Shown: piece by piece, positions 1 to 8,102 of the stretch
How the letters are laid out: every line of letters starts with the position of its first letter
How positions within the stretch are numbered: the stretch's first letter is position 1
NCBI GenBank assembly: GCA_028281625.1
Contig: JANQJN010000104.1
Coordinates: 1-35,037, forward strand
Reading direction: 5' to 3'
DNA from: Emcibacteraceae bacterium
GTDB lineage: Bacteria > Pseudomonadota > Alphaproteobacteria > Sphingomonadales > Emcibacteraceae
Length of the DNA: 35,037 nt
The notes under the pieces: model-generated
What the model saw: the letters and a program-made list of their open reading frames with translations, nothing else
Database searches by the model: none
Told to the model about the DNA's origin: nothing
Made by a program: the position numbers and the translations under genes

Positions 1-1185
1 CGTCGTCGCTAGCGGATTATTTTTGATCTGTTTTACCAGTTCCTCTGGTGTGGGCAGGTTGGCACTATAGGTTAGGCGTACAATCACCATTTCAGCGGCC
101 GAGATTGGATTTGGTGAAATGCGGACTTCTTCGGTGCCCTTTAGCAGCATCTGCCAGGTGCGGGTAAGCACAGGAACCGACAGCCCTTGTGCCATATCAA
201 GGCCGATTTTACGTTCCGCTTCGGATGTCACAAGATCATCGCCAGCGTCCGGGACGACTTTAAGGCGCGTGAGCCAATGGGTCAGTTCCAGCATATCCTG
301 AATGATCACGGCCGGGTCGGCCCCATAGTGAAACTGATGACGAAGTTTTGCCAGGGCGTCGGCCGTCTTGCCTTCAAGAATATCTTTATAAAGATCGAAT
401 ATCTGCGCCCGATCAGCTAGACCAAGCATATCGCGAACCTGTTCCTCACTTACCTTGCCCGCGCCATGGGCAAAAGCCTGATCCAGTAGCGATAGACCAT
501 CGCGTACTGACCCTTCCGCCGCACGGGCAATCATGCCTAGGGCTGATTCTTCAATTTCACAGTTTTCTTTTGCTGCGATATTTGAATAGTGACCCATGAG
601 TTCCTCAATGGAAACACGCCGCAGGTCAAAACGCTGACAGCGACTTAGCACTGTCACCGGCACTTTTCTGATCTCCGTTGTCGCGAAAATGAATTTCACA
701 TGTTCTGGCGGTTCTTCGAGGGTTTTAAGAAGCGCGTTAAAGGCGTTTCGAGACAGCATGTGAACTTCGTCGATGATATAAATTTTAAAGCGCGCGGACA
801 CTGATGCATATTTTACGCCATCAATAATTTCACGGATATCATCAATACCAGTGCGGCTGGCGGCATCCATTTCCATCACGTCCACATGACGGGATTCACT
901 GATGGCAACACAGTTTTCGCAAACACCGCAGGGCTCGATGGTGGCGTTGCCTTCTCCATCTTTTCCTATACAGTTCAAAGCTTTAGCAATAATGCGGGCA
1001 GTGGTGGTTTTACCAATTCCGCGGACTCCGGTTAGGATAAAAGCGTGTGCAAGCCGACCGGTTTCAATGGCGTTTGAAAGTGTGCGCACCATGGCGTCCT
1101 GACCAATGAGTTCTGCAAAATCAACAGGGCGGTATTTCCGGGCCAGTACGCGATAATGAGTGTCTTGATCGTTACTTGTCGACAT
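1..1185 (-). CDS. dnaX: DNA polymerase III subunit gamma/tau, N-terminal part (runs off the window)
   Basis: This is the clamp-loader ATPase of the replicative polymerase. About 395 codons are visible and the 3' end lies outside the window. Reading the minus strand from the ATG at 1185 gives MSTSNDQDTHYRVLARKYRP, then the typical DnaX order: Walker A GVRGIGKTT, a zinc module with C-x8-13-C-x2-C-x2-C spacing around PCGVCENC, Walker B IIDEVHML, a sensor-1 region FIFATTEIRKVP and an arginine-finger region LSRCQRF, followed by the AAA+ lid. An AGGA lies 12 bases upstream of the ATG. It sits directly downstream of, and in the same direction as, the SRP RNA gene, which is the usual alphaproteobacterial order. 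The proline-rich tau region and any programmed frameshift would be outside the window. Confidence 0.97.
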   Translation of the reverse strand, partial: MSTSNDQDTHYRVLARKYRPVDFAELIGQDAMVRTLSNAIETGRLAHAFILTGVRGIGKTTTARIIAKALNCIGKDGEGNATIEPCGVCENCVAISESRHVDVMEMDAASRTGIDDIREIIDGVKYASVSARFKIYIIDEVHMLSRNAFNALLKTLEEPPEHVKFIFATTEIRKVPVTVLSRCQRFDLRRVSIEELMGHYSNIAAKENCEIEESALGMIARAAEGSVRDGLSLLDQAFAHGAGKVSEEQVRDMLGLADRAQIFDLYKDILEGKTADALAKLRHQFHYGADPAVIIQDMLELTHWLTRLKVVPDAGDDLVTSEAERKIGLDMAQGLSVPVLTRTWQMLLKGTEEVRISPNPISAAEMVIVRLTYSANLPTPEELVKQIKNNPLATT

Positions 1186-1298
1186 TAAAAAAGGGGTTCC
1201 TGCGTTCAAATGAATCGGTCTTGGAATGACTATAAATTCAGTGTCGCATGATTGCTATAGTGGAAGTGAAAATAATTTGAATTTTTTATGAAAAAAGT

Positions 1299-1385
1299 GA
1301 GAGATTGAACGACCCAGCGATCCCGTTACGGCTGCTCCCTTCCGGGCCTGACCGGATTGGCGGGTAGACTGTCCGCCAATCTCTC
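1299..1385 (-). ncRNA. ffs: Bacterial signal recognition particle RNA (4.5S, small type)
   Basis: The minus strand carries the SRP domain IV signature GGTCAGGCCCGGAAGGGAGC (complement near 1330-1355), which binds the Ffh M domain. The two ends, 1377-1385 and 1299-1307, are complementary over nine bases (GAGAGATTG with CAATCTCTC) and close the rod-shaped helix. A run of six T on the minus strand at 1296-1291, right after the terminal stem, would serve as an intrinsic terminator. The exact ends are set from the stem and could differ by a few bases. Confidence 0.95.
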
Positions 1386-1391
1386 GCGCTC

Positions 1392-1420
1392 TATATGGTC
1401 TTTTTTGCTCTTCATTTCAA
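1392..1420 (-). promoter_or_regulatory. Sigma-70 promoter of the SRP RNA gene
   Basis: On the minus strand TTGAAA (1420-1415) is followed after 17 bases by CATATA (1397-1392), seven bases before the start of the SRP RNA helix at 1385. Spacing and position fit a housekeeping promoter for ffs. It may also feed dnaX by read-through. Confidence 0.7.
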
Positions 1421-1485
1421 GATAAATTTTAACGCGCTGGAAATTCACGCATTAATGTGTCAAACATCCCACTGAGGAGAAAGTT

Positions 1486-2418
1486 ATGTTTTATGAGCAG
1501 TCCTGCATATTTGCCGAATTTCCGCTTGATCCCTGTGATCCGCTTCGGGGGAATGTTGATGCGTTAACAAAGCTTAAAAAGGATCCAACCACGCGCTTTA
1601 TAGTCATCAAGGATGGTGAAGCACTGATGAATGCGACTGAAGAAAGCCGGCCTATTTATTTAAACGCGGGTGAAGCGAGCATTTATTTAAAAGGCGAAGA
1701 AGTTTTTTTAGGTAGGGATGAAGATGATCTTGCCTATTTTGCACTATCAGGCGATATGCCGGAAGGGGCGGACGGGGTCTTCATTGATATGCGTAGCATT
1801 GCCAGGAATGCTACCGCTGAAGGTGGTTTCTCACCGATTCCATCGCTTGTCGCGCGCGGAAAAATGTTGCTGGACTGGCATAATCGGCACAGATTCTGCG
1901 CAAATTGTGGAGCGGAGAGTAAACTTATAAAAGGAGGGTATGTCAGATATTGTGGGGCTTGTGAAACAGAGCATTTCCCCAGAGTCGATCCCGTTGTCAT
2001 CATGATGGTGATATATGAAAACAAATGCCTTCTTGGAAGGAGCCCAAGCTTCCTGCCTGGCATGTTTTCCGCTCTTGCCGGATTTATGGAACCCGGTGAA
2101 ACATTGGAAGAAGCAGTTCGCCGTGAAGTTTATGAAGAAGCGGGTATTCGTGTTGGGGAAGTGGAGTATATCAAGTCTCAGCCCTGGCCCTTTCCCTCAT
2201 CCCTGATGATTGGTGTCATAGCGCATGCATTAAATGACGATATTGACATCGGCGATGACGAACTGGAAGAAGCCAAGTGGTTCAGTAAGAAAGAAATTCA
2301 GGATGTTCTTGAGCGTGGCGGGAATGATGATTTTCGTGTGCCGGAAAAGCTCGCGATTGCCAGGCATTTGCTGGAATATCATTTGATGTTACGCTGGGTG
2401 GATGATGAGCAGGATTAA
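1486..2418 (+). CDS. nudC: NAD+ diphosphatase (NADH pyrophosphatase, Nudix family)
   Basis: The enzyme hydrolyses NAD(H) to NMN(H) and AMP, and in some bacteria removes NAD caps from RNA. The 310-residue protein has the NudC layout: an N-terminal domain; a zinc ribbon with C138, C141, C156 and C159; then a Nudix domain. The Nudix box starts at G199 and contains E205, R213-E214, E217-E218 and G220. Right after it comes SQPWPFPSS (231-239), the SQPWPFPxS signature that separates NADH pyrophosphatases from other Nudix enzymes. GAGGAG lies just upstream of the ATG. The next gene overlaps its last codons, so the two are probably co-transcribed. Confidence 0.95.
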   Translation: MFYEQSCIFAEFPLDPCDPLRGNVDALTKLKKDPTTRFIVIKDGEALMNATEESRPIYLNAGEASIYLKGEEVFLGRDEDDLAYFALSGDMPEGADGVFIDMRSIARNATAEGGFSPIPSLVARGKMLLDWHNRHRFCANCGAESKLIKGGYVRYCGACETEHFPRVDPVVIMMVIYENKCLLGRSPSFLPGMFSALAGFMEPGETLEEAVRREVYEEAGIRVGEVEYIKSQPWPFPSSLMIGVIAHALNDDIDIGDDELEEAKWFSKKEIQDVLERGGNDDFRVPEKLAIARHLLEYHLMLRWVDDEQD

Positions 2419-2881
2419 AATATTTCTAATTCTTTTTGTTGGATTTGCTGTAACACATAGCATCGCCGGCGCGCAAACTTGCGATTCTATTGAAGGCTTA
2501 AAGCTGCTTGAGGGAAATTGGCAGGATAAGGACCAAAACCAAACGATCACTGAAACGTGGAGGCGCGTAACAGAAACCACCTTCGAAGGTGTTGGAAAGA
2601 CACTTGATCCAGAGGGCAATATACTAAGCAGCGAAAGCTTACGTATCGTTGCCATGTCCGGTGAAATTTTTTACATCGCAAAGGTCGCACAGAATGAATA
2701 TCCGACGTCATTCAAGCTAACCGGCTGTGATCAGAACAATTTCGAGTTTGAAAACCCGGAGCATGACTTTCCGAAAAAAATTACCTATGAATTTAAGTCG
2801 CCCGATACTCTTTTCGTCACAGTAAATGATAGCAACGGAAACGGGTTCGAAATCAATTTTAGCAAGCAGGAGTCCGAATAA
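2402..2881 (+). CDS. Secreted DUF6265-like protein
   Basis: A 159-residue protein with a signal peptide (hydrophobic residues about 5-22, cleavage likely after AGA) and a small beta-rich domain. The segment GNWQDKDQNQTITETWRR near the N-terminus and FENPEHDFPKKITYEF near residues 116-131 resemble the DUF6265 family, whose function is unknown; this match is from memory of the family. Two cysteines (in QTCDSI and TGCDQN) could form a disulfide in the periplasm. The start overlaps the end of nudC by 17 bases. The ATGATG offers two start codons one codon apart. Its end lies four bases from the end of convergent pheA. Confidence 0.8.
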   Translation: MMSRIKIFLILFVGFAVTHSIAGAQTCDSIEGLKLLEGNWQDKDQNQTITETWRRVTETTFEGVGKTLDPEGNILSSESLRIVAMSGEIFYIAKVAQNEYPTSFKLTGCDQNNFEFENPEHDFPKKITYEFKSPDTLFVTVNDSNGNGFEINFSKQESE

Positions 2882-2885
2882 TTGA

Positions 2886-3746
2886 TCAACCGCGTTTATC
2901 AATCCGGTATTGTGACTGAGGGTAACTGCCAAGAATTCGGTATTCGCTGGTAAAAAACGCCAGCTCGTCAAAGGCATGCTGCACGCCCGGGTCATCTGGG
3001 TGGCCCTCAATATCCGCATAAAACTGGGTGGCACTTATGGCACCGTCTAATTGGTAACTTTCAAGTTTGGTCATGTTGATGCCATTGGTCGCAAATCCAC
3101 CCATCACTTTATAAAGCGCTGCAGGGGTGTTGCGTACTTGAAATATGAAAGATGTCATTGTCGGCTCATCCCGAGGCAGGTCTTTAAGTTCGTCGCGGGA
3201 AAAAACCACAAAACGAGTGGTATTGTGACTTGCGTCTTCCACATCTTCACGAATACTTTCAAGACCGTAATATTCGCCCGCAAGTGAAGAGGCAATGGCT
3301 CCCACCGTTGGATCCTTAAGCTCTGAAACATGTTTGGCTGCTGCGGCCGTGTCGGCGAAAACTTCACGGCGGATACCCCAGCTGTCAAGATTTCTGCGGC
3401 ACTGACCAAGAGCCTGCTCATGGCTAAGGACATATTTAAGATCTTCAAGTTTGGCACCCGGCACGACCAGCAAATGATGATTGATACGCAGGAAATGTTC
3501 ACCAATGATATGCAGATTCGAATGGGGAATGAGATAATGGATATCAGCAACCCGGCCTGCCACACTGTTTTCAATGGGAATAACCGCATATTTAACCTTG
3601 CCTTCATCCACAGCTGAAAGAGCGTCTTCGAACGTGCGGCTTGGTTTCACTTCCATATCGGGAAAAAGTTGCCTTGCTGCAAGATTTGAATATGCTCCAA
3701 GATCCCCTTGGAATGACACTAGATTTTCGCTGCTTTTATCAGTCAT
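2886..3746 (-). CDS. pheA: Prephenate dehydratase with ACT domain
   Basis: Converts prephenate to phenylpyruvate in phenylalanine synthesis. The 286-residue protein starts its catalytic domain with VSFQGDLGAYSNLAAR and carries the family TRF triad at 177-179 (NTTRFVVF), which holds the catalytic threonine. Residues about 198-278 form the regulatory ACT domain that binds phenylalanine, with KLESYQ (227-232) at the place of the ESRP motif. There is no chorismate mutase domain, so it is the monofunctional form usual in alphaproteobacteria. It is transcribed away from the cytochrome c gene at 3992. Confidence 0.96.
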   Translation of the reverse strand: MTDKSSENLVSFQGDLGAYSNLAARQLFPDMEVKPSRTFEDALSAVDEGKVKYAVIPIENSVAGRVADIHYLIPHSNLHIIGEHFLRINHHLLVVPGAKLEDLKYVLSHEQALGQCRRNLDSWGIRREVFADTAAAAKHVSELKDPTVGAIASSLAGEYYGLESIREDVEDASHNTTRFVVFSRDELKDLPRDEPTMTSFIFQVRNTPAALYKVMGGFATNGINMTKLESYQLDGAISATQFYADIEGHPDDPGVQHAFDELAFFTSEYRILGSYPQSQYRIDKRG

Positions 3747-3991
3747 TTTTTATAACGCTCCGCATTTGTGCGCAGTATTAAATTTTAGCTGAACTGTGTC
3801 AATGCAGGAGCGGATATTTATTTAAAGCCATAAAATTAACTAAATTTAATGATTTTGTGCTTAAATGACCCTTGTCTCCCGGGAAAAAAATCTGTACACA
3901 GGGGGCAAGGTGAAGAGTAGCGATTCCTATATGGATTAAAGCGCATAAATCTCTTTGGGAATTAACTGTTAATGGCAACGGGGATTTTACC

Positions 3992-4594
3992 GTGAATTTT
4001 GAAGATTTTAACAAATTTGCTATGGGCTTTCTAATCGCATTACTCGGTGCGATCGGATTTAATTTGCTTTCTGAGCAAGTTTTCCATCAGGAGCCACTAG
4101 TGGCAAACGCCTATCCAATCGACACATCAATGGTCGCGTCTGCAAGTGTTGCGGATGTGGTTGAAGAAGCGGGACCACCAATTTCTGAATTGATGCAAAC
4201 AGCTGATGCCTCAAAAGGTGCAAACGTGTTTAAAAAATGCGCAGCATGTCACACCACCGAAAATGGTGGCGCCCATAGAATCGGGCCAAATCTTTGGAAC
4301 GTTGTTGGTAGCGATGTGGCAACCACTGACGGATTTTCTTATTCTGACGCGATGCTTGCACAAGAAGGCAATTGGGATTACGAACTTCTTAACCGTTACC
4401 TGACACGTCCTAAAGATGCGATCCCAGGCAACAAAATGGTTTTCGTTGGCCTTAGAAAAGAAACAGACCGTGCTGACGTGATTATGTACCTGCGTCAATT
4501 TGCAGATACACCATTTGAGCTGCCAGCAGTTGCTGCTGTTGAGGAAGTAATGGAAGAGGCTGTAGAAGAAGTAGTGCCGGAAGCAATGGATTAA
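3992..4594 (+). CDS. Membrane-anchored c-type cytochrome (CycM / c552-like)
   Basis: A 200-residue monohaem cytochrome c with one N-terminal membrane anchor (about residues 10-28). A flexible linker follows, then a class I domain with haem motif CAACH (C83, C86, H87) and the methionine ligand M149 in PGNKMVF. Such proteins carry electrons between the bc1 complex and an oxidase at the periplasmic face. The C-terminal 25 residues are an unusual run of Val/Ala/Glu repeats (EEVMEEAVEEVVPE), very acidic. The start is GTG at 3992, placed by the length of the anchor; an ATG at 4022 is possible but would cut into it. The gene is next to pheA, a common alphaproteobacterial arrangement, and is followed by a strong terminator. 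Confidence 0.92.
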   Translation: MNFEDFNKFAMGFLIALLGAIGFNLLSEQVFHQEPLVANAYPIDTSMVASASVADVVEEAGPPISELMQTADASKGANVFKKCAACHTTENGGAHRIGPNLWNVVGSDVATTDGFSYSDAMLAQEGNWDYELLNRYLTRPKDAIPGNKMVFVGLRKETDRADVIMYLRQFADTPFELPAVAAVEEVMEEAVEEVVPEAMD

Positions 4595-4616
4595 TTGCGT
4601 ATAAAATTTTACGAAG

Positions 4617-4644
4617 AAGCCGCTAATGATTAGCGGCTTTTTTT
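4617..4644 (+). terminator. Rho-independent terminator after the cytochrome c gene
   Basis: A perfect ten-base stem AAGCCGCTAA/TTAGCGGCTT with a three-base TGA loop runs into a T tract (4638-4644). It lies 22 bases after the cytochrome c stop. There is no T tract in the other direction, so it works only for the plus strand. Confidence 0.9.
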
Positions 4645-4648
4645 ATAC

Positions 4649-5512
4649 CTAAAGATCAAGTGAAATCCGCTTAATACAGCTTAGCGGTGGTTTATCCGTC
4701 TGGAAACTAACGATATCGATCACGTCCTTTAGGGGGTCTATGCTTACCCGCATGTGATGAGCGTTGGCGTGCAGCAGATGCATATCATCAAGCATAAAGC
4801 CCACGTGCCCCGGGAAAAAGGCGAGATCACCATGTTCGGGTACATCGTCCTCCGCAAGAGCAGTGCCCAGTGCTTTTTCCTGCATGTCTGTGTCGCGCGG
4901 AACGCCTATACCTACGGATGCAAAAGCAACTTGAACCAATCCACTGCAATCGATACCTGCATTACTGCGTCCACCCCAAAGATAGGGGGTATAGAGAAAC
5001 TTCAAAGCTTCGGAAACCGGATCCGAACCAAAATCTTTGGACAAGTGTGTCGCATATATCCAGTTTCCATCGGTGAGAGGCACGAACCCATTTGTTTGCA
5101 CCTCATCCACCACTGAAACCCCAGACATCATGTGTACCAGATCAATGGGGGGTGATTTCAAGTCGGGCTCGGGATAGATGTGAGAACTTAGCGCACTGAC
5201 GTGATGAGTTGATAGATGAAGGTCAGGGGTTAAACTGGCAATAGGGCAGTAGCCCACATAATCATCATGCTTTGCTTGCCCCCAAGCCCAGTCGCCGTCA
5301 ATCTCAAAAACGGTAAAATATTCTCCGTAAAGAAGTTCACTGGTCATGATCGATGTTGCTTCTGGTTTGCTGTAAAGTGGTGCCACGCCCCTTGCAATCT
5401 GATACTTCTCGCCACTGACAAACTCCTTGGCGCTTACCTGACCTTTAAGTTCGATATTGGCAATGTCATCGCGATAAGCAAATAGGCGTTTGTCTAAAGC
5501 CATGTCATTCAT
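4649..5512 (-). CDS. NlpC/P60 family (C40) cell-wall peptidase with SH3-like domains
   Basis: A 287-residue papain-like peptidase of the type that cuts peptidoglycan stem peptides. Residues about 35-160 look like one or two bacterial SH3 domains. The catalytic domain follows, with the nucleophile in IDCSGLV (C189), histidine H236 in GHVGFM and a third polar residue H248 in LLHANAHH. No signal peptide is visible, as is usual for this alphaproteobacterial subgroup, so the protein may act on recycled peptides in the cytosol. The start at 5512 is supported by AAGGTGGG just upstream. It lies two genes downstream of an M17 aminopeptidase; the two families are often neighbours in alphaproteobacteria, which fits joint peptide breakdown. 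Confidence 0.92.
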   Translation of the reverse strand: MNDMALDKRLFAYRDDIANIELKGQVSAKEFVSGEKYQIARGVAPLYSKPEATSIMTSELLYGEYFTVFEIDGDWAWGQAKHDDYVGYCPIASLTPDLHLSTHHVSALSSHIYPEPDLKSPPIDLVHMMSGVSVVDEVQTNGFVPLTDGNWIYATHLSKDFGSDPVSEALKFLYTPYLWGGRSNAGIDCSGLVQVAFASVGIGVPRDTDMQEKALGTALAEDDVPEHGDLAFFPGHVGFMLDDMHLLHANAHHMRVSIDPLKDVIDIVSFQTDKPPLSCIKRISLDL

Positions 5513-5539
5513 GTGCCCACCTTGTAAAAAATATGAGTA

Positions 5540-5893
5540 TTAGGTTTCTTTCGCTTCTTCATTCGACCGTTCGATCATTTCCGCAAAATCGGTAAGAAAA
5601 ACCGCACCTTTAACCGTGCGTTGGATAAAGACATTCCTTCGGTCGTTCTCGTCTCTCACTCTTTTTACTAGACCTAACATACTTAAGGTATCCACACAGC
5701 GGGTGATCACAGGCTTTGATACATCAATAGATGCTGCAAGATCGCGTACAGTGTGCTGTTTGGTTTCAAGATAAACGGTAAGCAGTACGGAAAGCTGGCG
5801 CGTGGTTAAATCGGGTCCTTTCTCCAAGACAATATTGGAGAGGGTTTGCTTCCAAAGGCGAAGACCAGCATGGCCGCTTAGTTCAAATTCCAT
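5540..5893 (-). CDS. MarR-family transcriptional regulator
   Basis: A small winged-helix regulator of about 117 residues. The segment LTTRQLSVLLTVYLETKQHTV, then VRDLAASIDVSKPVITRCVD as the recognition helix region and LVKRVRDENDRRNVF as the wing are typical of MarR proteins (DxR motif in DENDRR). The frame stays open to a TTG at 5923, but the best promoter places transcription start near 5916, so translation must begin at ATG 5908 or, more likely, ATG 5893 (MEFELSG). It lies between the M17 aminopeptidase and the NlpC/P60 gene on the same strand and may control itself through the palindrome in its promoter. Its ligand cannot be told from sequence. Confidence 0.88.
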   Translation of the reverse strand: MEFELSGHAGLRLWKQTLSNIVLEKGPDLTTRQLSVLLTVYLETKQHTVRDLAASIDVSKPVITRCVDTLSMLGLVKRVRDENDRRNVFIQRTVKGAVFLTDFAEMIERSNEEAKET

Positions 5894-5922
5894 AATATTA
5901 CCGTTCATACAAATACAGAACA

Positions 5923-5952
5923 AATATAGCCAACAATTGTTGATTTTTGCAA
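5923..5952 (-). promoter_or_regulatory. Promoter of the marR gene with a palindromic operator in the spacer
   Basis: On the minus strand TTGCAA (5952-5947) and TATATT (5928-5923) are 18 bases apart. The perfect 12-base palindrome CAACAATTGTTG fills 5931-5942 between the two hexamers. A MarR dimer bound there would block RNA polymerase, the usual autorepression scheme of the family. That MarR itself binds it is inference from position. Confidence 0.6.
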
Positions 5953-5976
5953 CTTATTAATGAACCGTAACGATTT

Positions 5977-7386
5977 TCACGAGCCGTACTTATCCGCAAG
6001 ATAGGCGTAAACAGCGCGCAAACCCATGGCTTCTCCTCCTTTAGGTCTTCCCGCGCTGGAACCTGAGTTCCAGGCATAGACATCAAAATGGGCCCAGGGA
6101 ATATCTTTGCCAACAAAATGCTGTAGGAAAAGTGCGGCCGTGATCGCACCCCCAAAGCCAGTTGAGGCCACATTGTTAAGATCGGCCACTGTGCTGGAGA
6201 TTAGCTTTTTATAGGGCTTATAAAGCGGCAGCGGCCATAGCGGATCGTGCTCAGCGTCCGAATGGGTCATAAATTCGTGAGCCAGATCATCGTCATCGGT
6301 AAAGAAGGGTGGAACATCCGCACCCATAGCGACACGCGCCGCACCTGTGAGCGTGGCAAAATCAAGCATGATATCGGGATCTTCCTCACTCGCCATCGCC
6401 AGCGCATCACATAGCACCAATCGCCCTTCCGCGTCCGTATTACCCACTTCAATTGTTGTGCCGTGATAGCTTTTGATAATATCCCCTGGTCTAAAGGCAT
6501 TGCCGGCGATGTTATTTTCAACCGCAGGAATCAATATGCGAAGACGAATATCCAGCTTGTTTTCCATTATCATTTGACCAAGACCCAGCACATGAGCCGC
6601 TCCGCCCATGTCCTTCTTCATCGTAAGCATGGCGCTTGAGGGTTTGATATCAAGACCACCTGTATCAAAGCATACCCCTTTGCCAACAAGGGTCACTTTG
6701 GGCGCGTCACTATTCCCCCAGGTGATGTCAATCAGCCGTGGTTCTTTTTCAGCGGCACGACCAACCGTGTGGATTGTCTCATACCCTTTTTTAAGGAGTT
6801 CATTGCCAACCGTTATTTCAATTTCCGCTTCATGCTTTGCCGCCAGCTTTTCACAAACAGCTGCCAGTTCTGTTGGGCCCATATCGCACGTGGGAGTGTT
6901 TACAAGATCACGAGTAAGATAGGTGCCGTTTGCAATGCTCATCACAAGCGGCAGATTGCAATTTTCGGATACTGCAAGCTCCGCTTTTTTTTCTTTCTTC
7001 TCTTTTTGATAATAGTCAAAGGCATAGTGGGCCATAGCCCAGCCAAAAGCAGCAGAATTTGCGTCTTCAGCGCTTAAATCCGTATCAAAATGATAATTGC
7101 CATCAGGAAGCGACATGGAGATTTTGGCAAAGTCCCAGGGGGTTATCTCGCCGTCACCTATACCGGCAGCAACCATCCGTGCTTTGCCACCATCAGATCC
7201 GAAAATTAGAACTCTGCCTTTAGTGGCTTTAAAATCATGTGCATCAATCCAGCTCTGATCAGATGCAGATAGCTCTTCTTTCCAACCATCAAGTTCTGCT
7301 GAACTAACAAGAATGATCGGCACCGATCCGTCAACTTTACAGGAGGAGAGCGATGTTACTCTTTTATGATTATCAAAATTGAACAC
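5977..7386 (-). CDS. Leucyl aminopeptidase family protein (M17)
   Basis: A cytosolic two-metal aminopeptidase that removes N-terminal residues from peptides. The 469-residue protein has an N-terminal divergent domain and a C-terminal catalytic domain with the M17 signature NTDAEGRL at 316-323 (metal ligands D318 and E320, R322 binding bicarbonate). Upstream ligands are K236 and D241 in GKGVCFDTGG, K248 and D259 in MKKDMGG. The start is a GTG at 7386, supported by GGAAGGA nine or so bases upstream. Length and layout match the alphaproteobacterial group of M17 enzymes found next to NlpC/P60 genes rather than classical PepA. Confidence 0.95.
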   Translation of the reverse strand: MFNFDNHKRVTSLSSCKVDGSVPIILVSSAELDGWKEELSASDQSWIDAHDFKATKGRVLIFGSDGGKARMVAAGIGDGEITPWDFAKISMSLPDGNYHFDTDLSAEDANSAAFGWAMAHYAFDYYQKEKKEKKAELAVSENCNLPLVMSIANGTYLTRDLVNTPTCDMGPTELAAVCEKLAAKHEAEIEITVGNELLKKGYETIHTVGRAAEKEPRLIDITWGNSDAPKVTLVGKGVCFDTGGLDIKPSSAMLTMKKDMGGAAHVLGLGQMIMENKLDIRLRILIPAVENNIAGNAFRPGDIIKSYHGTTIEVGNTDAEGRLVLCDALAMASEEDPDIMLDFATLTGAARVAMGADVPPFFTDDDDLAHEFMTHSDAEHDPLWPLPLYKPYKKLISSTVADLNNVASTGFGGAITAALFLQHFVGKDIPWAHFDVYAWNSGSSAGRPKGGEAMGLRAVYAYLADKYGS

Positions 7387-7457
7387 TTGAATTCCTTCCT
7401 TAAGCGTTTATCCTGCGCATCATAAACTGAGAAAATAAAAATTGTTAGGATAATATC

Positions 7458-8102
7458 ATGTCCGATTTCACTTTAATCATTGGCAATAAAAATAACTCCA
7501 CCTGGTCACTGCGTGGCTATCTGCCGCTTAAGCTGGCGGGTGTAGAGTTTGATGAAATTCTGGTATCGCTTCGCCCCTACTTGGACCGCGAAAGACTGGA
7601 TGAACTTACGCCAGCAGGAAAAGTGCCAACGCTTAAGCACGGTGAAAATTATATTTGGGACAGCCTGGCAATTTGCGAATATTGTGCCGATCTTTATCCT
7701 GAAAAGGGCTTTTGGCCAGAAGATATTAACATGCGCGCCCATGCCCGATGTGTGTCCGCAGAAATGCATTCAGGATTTGCCGCACTTCGGAATGCCATGT
7801 CCATGGCTATCCATGGAAAATTTGATCGTCCGGACATTTCCGGGGATTTGAAATCAGACATTGACCGCATTGTCGATATCTGGTCAGAATGCCTTGATAA
7901 ATATGAAGGGCCCTATCTGTTTGGTGACTATTCCATTGCCGATATGATGTATGCACCGGTGGTCTTTCGTTTTAGAAGTTACCAGGTCGAACTCCCCATT
8001 GCGCTGCAGGAATATTGCAAAACCATTGCAAATCATCCGGATGTGAAAGACTGGATTGATGATGCGGATCCCAATGATCCTGCTGAACCCCTTGATCGCT
8101 GA
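7458..8102 (+). CDS. Glutathione S-transferase family protein
   Basis: A 214-residue protein with an N-terminal thioredoxin-fold domain (FTLIIGNKNNSTWSLRGYLP, with the S/T-W-S segment at the glutathione site). The conserved cis-proline follows in GKVPTL, and ESLAIC-like WDSLAICEYCADLYP comes next. The rest is the all-helical C-terminal domain, with the family Asp in YSIADMMYAPVVFRF. It may conjugate or reduce small electrophiles with glutathione; the substrate is unknown. It ends one base before the end of the convergent gene at 8103, leaving no room for a terminator. Confidence 0.9.
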   Translation: MSDFTLIIGNKNNSTWSLRGYLPLKLAGVEFDEILVSLRPYLDRERLDELTPAGKVPTLKHGENYIWDSLAICEYCADLYPEKGFWPEDINMRAHARCVSAEMHSGFAALRNAMSMAIHGKFDRPDISGDLKSDIDRIVDIWSECLDKYEGPYLFGDYSIADMMYAPVVFRFRSYQVELPIALQEYCKTIANHPDVKDWIDDADPNDPAEPLDR

